18,537 bases of DNA from Mariprofundus sp. GTDB lineage: Bacteria > Pseudomonadota > Zetaproteobacteria > Mariprofundales > Mariprofundaceae. Under the pieces are notes generated by a model, which saw only the letters and a program-made list of their open reading frames with translations, was not told where the DNA came from and searched no databases. The position numbers and the translations under genes are program-made. The first letter of the stretch is position 1, and each line of letters begins with the position of its first letter. The stretch spans positions 1 through 18,537 of the forward strand of contig WFUI01000256.1 of the NCBI GenBank assembly GCA_015485035.1, read 5' to 3'. Of this stretch, positions 14,251 to 18,537 are shown piece after piece.

Positions 14251-15252
14251 ATGTGGTGGAAACCATACCAGCCACCACTACTGCTGCGCTGTATCGAACC
14301 TGTCTATGCCGCCATCAGCAGCATACATCTGAACCGGCGCGCTGCACACACCACAGCCCCCCCTATACCCATGATCTCGGTCGGCAATATCACTGCCGGC
14401 GGCAGCGGTAAAACTCCATTTGTCCTGTGGCTGGCTGATATTTTAAATCAAACGGGTTACTCGCCTGTCATTCTCTGCAGGGGCAATGGCGGTAAAACCG
14501 CATCACCCGTTATTGTTGAGCCGGATACCGATGTAAAACAAGTCGGCGATGAAGCAAAAATGCTGGCTGAAATGTCCGGTTGCCCGACCATTGCAGCGGT
14601 GGATCGTATAGCGGCGTGTTCGCTGGTTGACGGACTCGGCGATGTGCTGATTCTGGATGATGGCTTTCAGTATCGGCATCTGGAACGTTGCTGTGATATT
14701 GTGCTTGTTCCGGCTGAAGGCACAGGCAATGGTCATCTGATTCCAGCCGGGCCGCTCCGCGAACCGGTGACTGCACTGGAACGCGCCGACATTATCGTGC
14801 GTACCGGAAGTAAAACAGAAATCGATAGTTGCCGGTCTCTGTGTGAATTCCGTGAATGGCACTGGATACGTGAACCCGCCGGACTGATTGATGCCACAGG
14901 TAGCAATACTGCTCATCCGGATAGCGTCTATGCCATTACATCCATCGCTCGACCACAGCGTTTCTTCGATGATTTGAAAACAAGTGGGCTGGAGCTGGCT
15001 GGAATCAAGTCGTATCCGGACCATCACCTTTTTACTGACCAGGATGTAAAAGCACTGGTAAAACTGCATGCAAATATTGCTGTTACAGCAAAGGATGCGG
15101 TCAAACTGCTACCACTGTGGCCTGAGAACCGACCATTGTGGCTATTACACTTGCAAGGGACAGGTCAGGCGGGGCTGCCTGATGCAATTACTGCCTGCCT
15201 GCCGCAACCTCAGCTGAAAAAACAAAACCCCGCCACAAGTGACGGGGTCTGA
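14251..15252 (+). CDS. lpxK: Tetraacyldisaccharide 4'-kinase
   Basis: The 333-residue protein has a membrane-associated N-terminal helix (PPLLLRCIEPVYAAISSIH) followed by the LpxK Walker A sequence SVGNITAGGSGKTPFV with Lys54 and Thr55, the hallmark of the family. DDGFQYRHL at 136-144 and the downstream PAGPLREP are also typical. It phosphorylates the 4' position of disaccharide 1-phosphate to make lipid IVA at the cytoplasmic face of the inner membrane. The product is the acceptor for WaaA, encoded just upstream, so the pair forms an LPS operon. ATG 14251 is chosen because LpxK proteins start just before this helix; an in-frame GTG at 14221, overlapping waaA, is possible, and the frame is open to 14125. 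Its last codons form one arm of the terminator of the opposing gene. Confidence 0.95.
   Translation: MWWKPYQPPLLLRCIEPVYAAISSIHLNRRAAHTTAPPIPMISVGNITAGGSGKTPFVLWLADILNQTGYSPVILCRGNGGKTASPVIVEPDTDVKQVGDEAKMLAEMSGCPTIAAVDRIAACSLVDGLGDVLILDDGFQYRHLERCCDIVLVPAEGTGNGHLIPAGPLREPVTALERADIIVRTGSKTEIDSCRSLCEFREWHWIREPAGLIDATGSNTAHPDSVYAITSIARPQRFFDDLKTSGLELAGIKSYPDHHLFTDQDVKALVKLHANIAVTAKDAVKLLPLWPENRPLWLLHLQGTGQAGLPDAITACLPQPQLKKQNPATSDGV
15217..15248 (-). terminator. Rho-independent terminator of the PpiD-like gene, inside the lpxK 3' end
   Basis: On the minus strand ACCCCG (15248-15243) pairs with CGGGGT (15232-15227); GTG and CAC extend the stem inward across one mismatch around a 2-nt loop. The run TTTTGTTTTTT follows directly (15227-15217). 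It lies 52 nt past the stop at 15300. The same bases encode the end of lpxK on the plus strand, where no T-run follows, so it should act only on minus-strand transcripts. Confidence 0.85.
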
Positions 15253-15299
15253 TGAAACCATAGGCGCTTTTGCCTTTGCGCTTCTGAATCAATAATAGA

Positions 15300-17210
15300 T
15301 CAATAACGATCCAGTTCCTTTTCATTGATAACAATCTCATAACCCTCACGCACAGAAGCCATCCAGCGGGCAAAACGTACTTCACCCTTGGTCTTCCGTA
15401 CCTGCTTGGCAATACTGGCTTTCTGCCTGGCAAACTCGTCATCGGAAGGCGCAATCGTTTTCTCGATACGTACCGCAGCATAACCCTGAGGCACATTCAT
15501 CGACTGATTCAGCCATGCTCCGGAAGCAGTCATAAACGCCTTGTTCAACACCTCTTTGGTAAGCCATGTCGCCTGATCACCTACACCGTTGCTGCGTACC
15601 GGCTTGGAAATATATTTGGCCTGCCCATACTGCTGAGCCAATTCGTCCAGGCTTTTATCCTTGTTGGCACGAATCGTGTCGGCCAGTTCCCGTGCCTTGT
15701 TGTTAGCGGCGTCGAGTCTGGCATCACCCCGCACTTTTCTGGCTACTTTTTCATACGGCAATACATCCGGTTCCTGACGTTCGATCACTTCAAAAGCGAT
15801 AAAACGGCCATCTTCGGTTTCGACAATTTCAACGGCCTGACCGGGCAATGTGGCAAATGCCTTACTGCGAATTTCCGGATCGGACAACAACGGCGTCACC
15901 TCCGCATCATCCATACTGACCAGATCCGATGTGAATACTTTCAAATCAAGTGATTCGGCAGCTGCTTTTAACGAATCTTCCATACCCAGAGCATCATCCA
16001 GATCCTGTGACAATTTGTATGCTTCCTCGTTGGCACGTGCCTGAATCAGATCATTCCTGATTTTGTCTTTTACCTCAGCATAAGGTGTCTGATGAGCCGG
16101 ACGTATATCTGTAAGATAAATCAGGTGAAAGCCGAATTGGGTTTCAACGATATCACTGACATCGCCCTTATCCATTGAAAATACCGCCTGATCAAATTCA
16201 GGCACCATCATTCCGGCTTTAAACCAGCCAAGATCTCCACCCTTGCTTGCGTTTGAAGCATCATCCGATACTTCTTTCGCCAGTTTGGCAAAATCCTCTC
16301 CGGCCTTGATGCGCGCCTGAACTGCTTCGATCTTCTTGCGCGCAGCAGCATAAACATCTTCGGAAGAACCTTTGGCCACTTTCACCAGAATATGACTTGC
16401 CTTGCGCTGCTCCGGTTCGGAAAATTCATTCTTGCGACTATCATAGGCAGCACGAATCTCCGATTCGTCCACGCTCATTTCCTGCGCCAGATCACGTGGA
16501 TTGATCTCTACTGCATTCACCTTGATCCGCAGCGGTGACTGATAACTGTTTTTGTGTGCTTCATACCAGGCCTTGGCCTGTTTATCGCTGATGCTGACCT
16601 GATCCATCTGGGTCAGGGGGTCAACAATAATGGCCGCCAGCACACGCTGCTCGTAATCATGATTAAATCGATCACGGACTTCTGAATCACTGACATGTGC
16701 TGAACCGGCAATCGCTTTCTGTAAGGTATCCACTAAAATATTCAGGCGCAGGTCATTTTCATAATCCTGTGCCGAACCAAAACCCATATTTCTGGTCAAA
16801 ATCTGATATCGTTTGGGATCAAATGCACCGGCGGACTGGAATGAGGGATTATTCCGAACGGTCGACAGCAACACGGTTTCCGGTGCTGTCAGCCCCAGCT
16901 GATTGGCCACATCCAGCATAATCCTGCGATTAATGATCGTCTGCAGCGTGTTACCCTTTACATTCATTGAGTTGACCAGTTCCTTGGAGTAATTTTTCCC
17001 AAGCATTGACCGGTAGGCGTTCAACTGGCGCTCATAAGCCTGATAAAATTCTGTACCACCAACAGGCTTACCATTAATCGTGGCAACAGGCTCAGCACCT
17101 CCGTCGGAAAAATAATCGCCAACACCCCACAATACAAACGACAGTGCAATACCGATAAGCATCACTTTGGCCAGCCATGATTGCGCCTGATTACGCATGG
17201 ATTCGAGCAT
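15300..17210 (-). CDS. ppiD: Membrane-anchored periplasmic peptidyl-prolyl isomerase (PpiD/SurA-like, parvulin)
   Basis: The 636-residue protein starts with MLESMRNQAQSWLAK and one transmembrane helix (about residues 15-30, VMLIGIALSFVLWGVGDYF), giving an N-in, periplasm-out topology as in E. coli PpiD. Next is a SurA_N-type chaperone domain (ATINGKPVGGTEFYQAYERQ, about 40-170). One parvulin (PpiC) domain covers about 266-368: KASHILVK, DFAKLAKEVSDD, GGDLGWF, MVPEFDQAVFSM and ETQFGFHLIYLTD. A C-terminal chaperone region follows. PpiD helps newly secreted proteins fold as they leave the Sec translocon. AGAGG lies 6 nt before the ATG at 17210; the frame extends to a TTG at 17228. It faces lpxK and has its own terminator. 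Confidence 0.9.
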   Translation of the reverse strand: MLESMRNQAQSWLAKVMLIGIALSFVLWGVGDYFSDGGAEPVATINGKPVGGTEFYQAYERQLNAYRSMLGKNYSKELVNSMNVKGNTLQTIINRRIMLDVANQLGLTAPETVLLSTVRNNPSFQSAGAFDPKRYQILTRNMGFGSAQDYENDLRLNILVDTLQKAIAGSAHVSDSEVRDRFNHDYEQRVLAAIIVDPLTQMDQVSISDKQAKAWYEAHKNSYQSPLRIKVNAVEINPRDLAQEMSVDESEIRAAYDSRKNEFSEPEQRKASHILVKVAKGSSEDVYAAARKKIEAVQARIKAGEDFAKLAKEVSDDASNASKGGDLGWFKAGMMVPEFDQAVFSMDKGDVSDIVETQFGFHLIYLTDIRPAHQTPYAEVKDKIRNDLIQARANEEAYKLSQDLDDALGMEDSLKAAAESLDLKVFTSDLVSMDDAEVTPLLSDPEIRSKAFATLPGQAVEIVETEDGRFIAFEVIERQEPDVLPYEKVARKVRGDARLDAANNKARELADTIRANKDKSLDELAQQYGQAKYISKPVRSNGVGDQATWLTKEVLNKAFMTASGAWLNQSMNVPQGYAAVRIEKTIAPSDDEFARQKASIAKQVRKTKGEVRFARWMASVREGYEIVINEKELDRY

Positions 17211-17232
17211 GATAAACCTCTGATTCAAGAAT

Positions 17233-17275
17233 CGGCAGGGATCAATATCAATTCGGTTTGAATCCTGCCGTTTTT
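17233..17275 (+). other. Inverted repeat followed by a T-run in the ppiD upstream region
   Basis: CGGCAGG (17233-17239) and CCTGCCG (17264-17270) form a 7-bp stem around 24 nt, followed on the plus strand by TTTTT (17271-17275). It looks like a plus-strand terminator, yet no plus-strand gene precedes it. On the minus strand it lies in the leader or promoter of the ppiD gene, 23-65 bp before its start. Confidence 0.35.
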
Positions 17276-17350
17276 AAGAATCCGGCACGCTACTGAAGCA
17301 AGCCCTTCGGAGCAATGGATATTGCTCTAATCTGTTAGAAACCATCGCAC

Positions 17351-17385
17351 GGTCATTCCAAATAAAACAAGTAATAGGGATGACC
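17351..17385. repeat. Imperfect inverted repeat with GTCATTCC-type arms
   Basis: GGTCATTCC (17351-17359) and GGGATGACC (17377-17385) match at 8 of 9 positions around a 17-nt AT-rich loop. The arms resemble the GTCAT(C/T)CC core of the repeats at 3458 and 7471. It lies between the groEL terminator and the ppiD leader, in a 272-bp stretch with no coding potential that I recognise. Confidence 0.4.
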
Positions 17386-17401
17386 CGAGGGGGTGCAATA
17401 A

Positions 17402-17437
17402 AACATTAAAAAGGGCGGCCCTTTCAGAACCGCCCTT
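17402..17437 (-). terminator. Rho-independent terminator of groEL
   Basis: On the minus strand AAGGGCGG (17437-17430) pairs perfectly with CCGCCCTT (17418-17411) around an 11-nt loop, followed by TTTAATGTTTT. It lies 46 nt after the groEL stop. Confidence 0.85.
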
Positions 17438-17482
17438 GGTTACATCAACGATAATGCGACATCTAAAATCCCGACAGGGAGT

Positions 17483-18537
17483 TTACATCATGCCGCCCAT
17501 ACCGCCCATACCACCCATATCACCGCCAGCAGGAGCTGCAGCTTCCGGTTTCGGGATATCGGCAATCATGGCTTCCGTTGTGATCAGCAAACCGGCAATG
17601 GATGCCGCATACTGCAATGCATAACGGGTCACCTTGGTCGGATCAATCACACCCATCTTGACCAGGTCGCCATATTCTTCTGTCTGTGCATTGTAACCGT
17701 AGTGGCCTTTGTTGCTGGACACTTCGTTGACCACGACAGATGCTTCACCGCCACCGTTGGACACGATCTGACGCAGTGGCTCTTCAACCGCACGACGAAC
17801 AATGTTGACACCGGTATCTTCATCGTGATTTACACCGCTCACACCTTCCAGTGCAGTACGGGCACGAATCAGAGCAACGCCACCACCGGCAACGATTCCC
17901 TCTTCAACCGCAGCACGGGTTGCATGCAGGGCATCATCAACGCGATCCTTCTTCTCTTTCATCGCCACTTCAGTTGCAGCACCGACCTTGATCACTGCCA
18001 CGCCGCCAGCCAGTTTGGCCAGACGTTCCTGCAGCTTCTCCTTGTCGTAATCGGAGGTGGTGTCTTCGATCTGCTTGCGAATCAGCGCGACACGGCCTTC
18101 GATATCGGCTTTGTCGCCCACACCGTCGACTATCGTGGTGGCATCCTTGGTGATTTTCACCGTGGCAGCTGTACCCAGATCTTCCAGTGTGACATTTTCC
18201 AGCTTCAGCCCCAGCTCTTCGGAAATCACTTTACCACCGGTCAGGATAGCCATGTCTTCCATCATCGCCTTGCGACGATCGCCGAAGCCGGGTGCCTTGA
18301 CCGCAGCCACATTAACCACGCCGCGAACCTTGTTGACCACCAGTGTTGCCAGTGCCTCGCCTTCGATATCTTCAGCGATAATCAGCAATGGTTTGCCTGT
18401 ACGGGCAACAGATTCCAGCACGGGCAGCAGCTCGCGCATATTGGAGATCTTCTTTTCAAACAGCAGAATATACGGATTATCCAGAGTTACTTCCATGCGC
18501 TCGGTATCGGTCACGAAATACGGTGAGAGATACCCAC
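17483..18537 (-). CDS. groEL: Chaperonin GroEL (60 kDa), C-terminal part; 5' end outside window
   Basis: The visible 351 residues begin with [16 protein letters not shown], which lies near residue 196 of full-length GroEL, and run to the Gly-Met tail [14 protein letters not shown]. About 195 residues with the N-terminal equatorial segment are off the window. Present are the apical domain ([32 protein letters not shown]), the intermediate segment ([16 protein letters not shown]) and the second equatorial part ([33 protein letters not shown]). It forms the double-ring ATP-driven folding chamber with GroES. The Gly-Gly-Met tail is the form found in typical housekeeping GroEL. A strong terminator follows; no other gene is cotranscribed downstream. 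Confidence 0.98.
   Translation of the reverse strand, partial: GYLSPYFVTDTERMEVTLDNPYILLFEKKISNMRELLPVLESVARTGKPLLIIAEDIEGEALATLVVNKVRGVVNVAAVKAPGFGDRRKAMMEDMAILTGGKVISEELGLKLENVTLEDLGTAATVKITKDATTIVDGVGDKADIEGRVALIRKQIEDTTSDYDKEKLQERLAKLAGGVAVIKVGAATEVAMKEKKDRVDDALHATRAAVEEGIVAGGGVALIRARTALEGVSGVNHDEDTGVNIVRRAVEEPLRQIVSNGGGEASVVVNEVSSNKGHYGYNAQTEEYGDLVKMGVIDPTKVTRYALQYAASIAGLLITTEAMIADIPKPEAAAPAGGDMGGMGGMGGMM

Noticed and set aside
17702..18526. A 274-codon plus-strand frame opposite groEL
   Set aside because: Its Cys/His/Phe-rich translation is the antisense of a highly conserved GroEL gene, a common artefact of its codon bias.
1..18537. CRISPR arrays, tRNA or rRNA genes, prophage genes
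   Set aside because: No regularly spaced repeats, no cloverleaf or rRNA-like sequence, and no phage structural or integrase genes were seen on either strand.

Overview
The window looks like chromosomal DNA of a Gram-negative, LPS-making proteobacterium. The evidence is adjacent waaA and lpxK (Kdo transferase and lipid A 4'-kinase), a membrane-anchored parvulin of the PpiD/SurA type, proteobacterial PolA and GroEL, and a c-di-GMP phosphodiesterase. Codon use is moderate in GC. A Zetaproteobacterium (Mariprofundus-like) or a related lineage would fit, but that is a guess from general gene content, not from any search.

Layout. 1-2634 (+): the 3' part of a GGDEF/EAL gene, with the window opening inside the GGDEF motif, followed by a secreted GH5-like glycoside hydrolase with a C-terminal Fn3-like domain. 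2641-2763: a 123-bp imperfect palindrome with perfect 13-bp terminal inverted repeats, sitting exactly between two convergent stop codons. 2766-5093 (all -): an accessory block of phnA/yjdM, an intact DUF1810 gene, an SMR drug-efflux gene, a 3'-truncated second copy of the DUF1810 gene, and an HNH endonuclease. The SMR gene has the anatomy of an integron gene cassette: an attC-like fold directly after its stop codon and the same TTATAAAG(A/G)G sequence at both borders. No integrase is visible.

5177-7360 (-): a two-gene unit encoding an unusual three-module iron-sulfur protein (Fer4_19 plus two CDGSH domains) and a phosphomannomutase/phosphoglucomutase. 7557-10328 (+): full-length polA with all three activities intact, behind a leader containing a dispersed repeat and a hairpin that touches the start codon. 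10382-12852 (-): two cation antiporters in tandem, a CaCA (Na+/Ca2+ exchanger-like) protein and a CPA1 Na+/H+ antiporter. 12903-15252 (+): waaA-lpxK, Kdo transfer and lipid A 4'-phosphorylation, the expected partnership in LPS core and lipid A assembly. 15300-17210 (-): the periplasmic folding factor, whose terminator lies inside the 3' end of the convergent lpxK. 17483-18537 (-): the C-terminal two-thirds of groEL with its own strong terminator.

Most of the window is ordinary housekeeping sequence. The parts worth a second look are the cassette-like block at about 2.6-5.1 kb, the foldback element beside it, the Fer4/CDGSH fusion, and a WaaA whose N-terminus lacks the usual hydrophobic anchor. 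No tRNA, rRNA, CRISPR array or transposase gene was found, and no stretch longer than 300 bases is without a gene.
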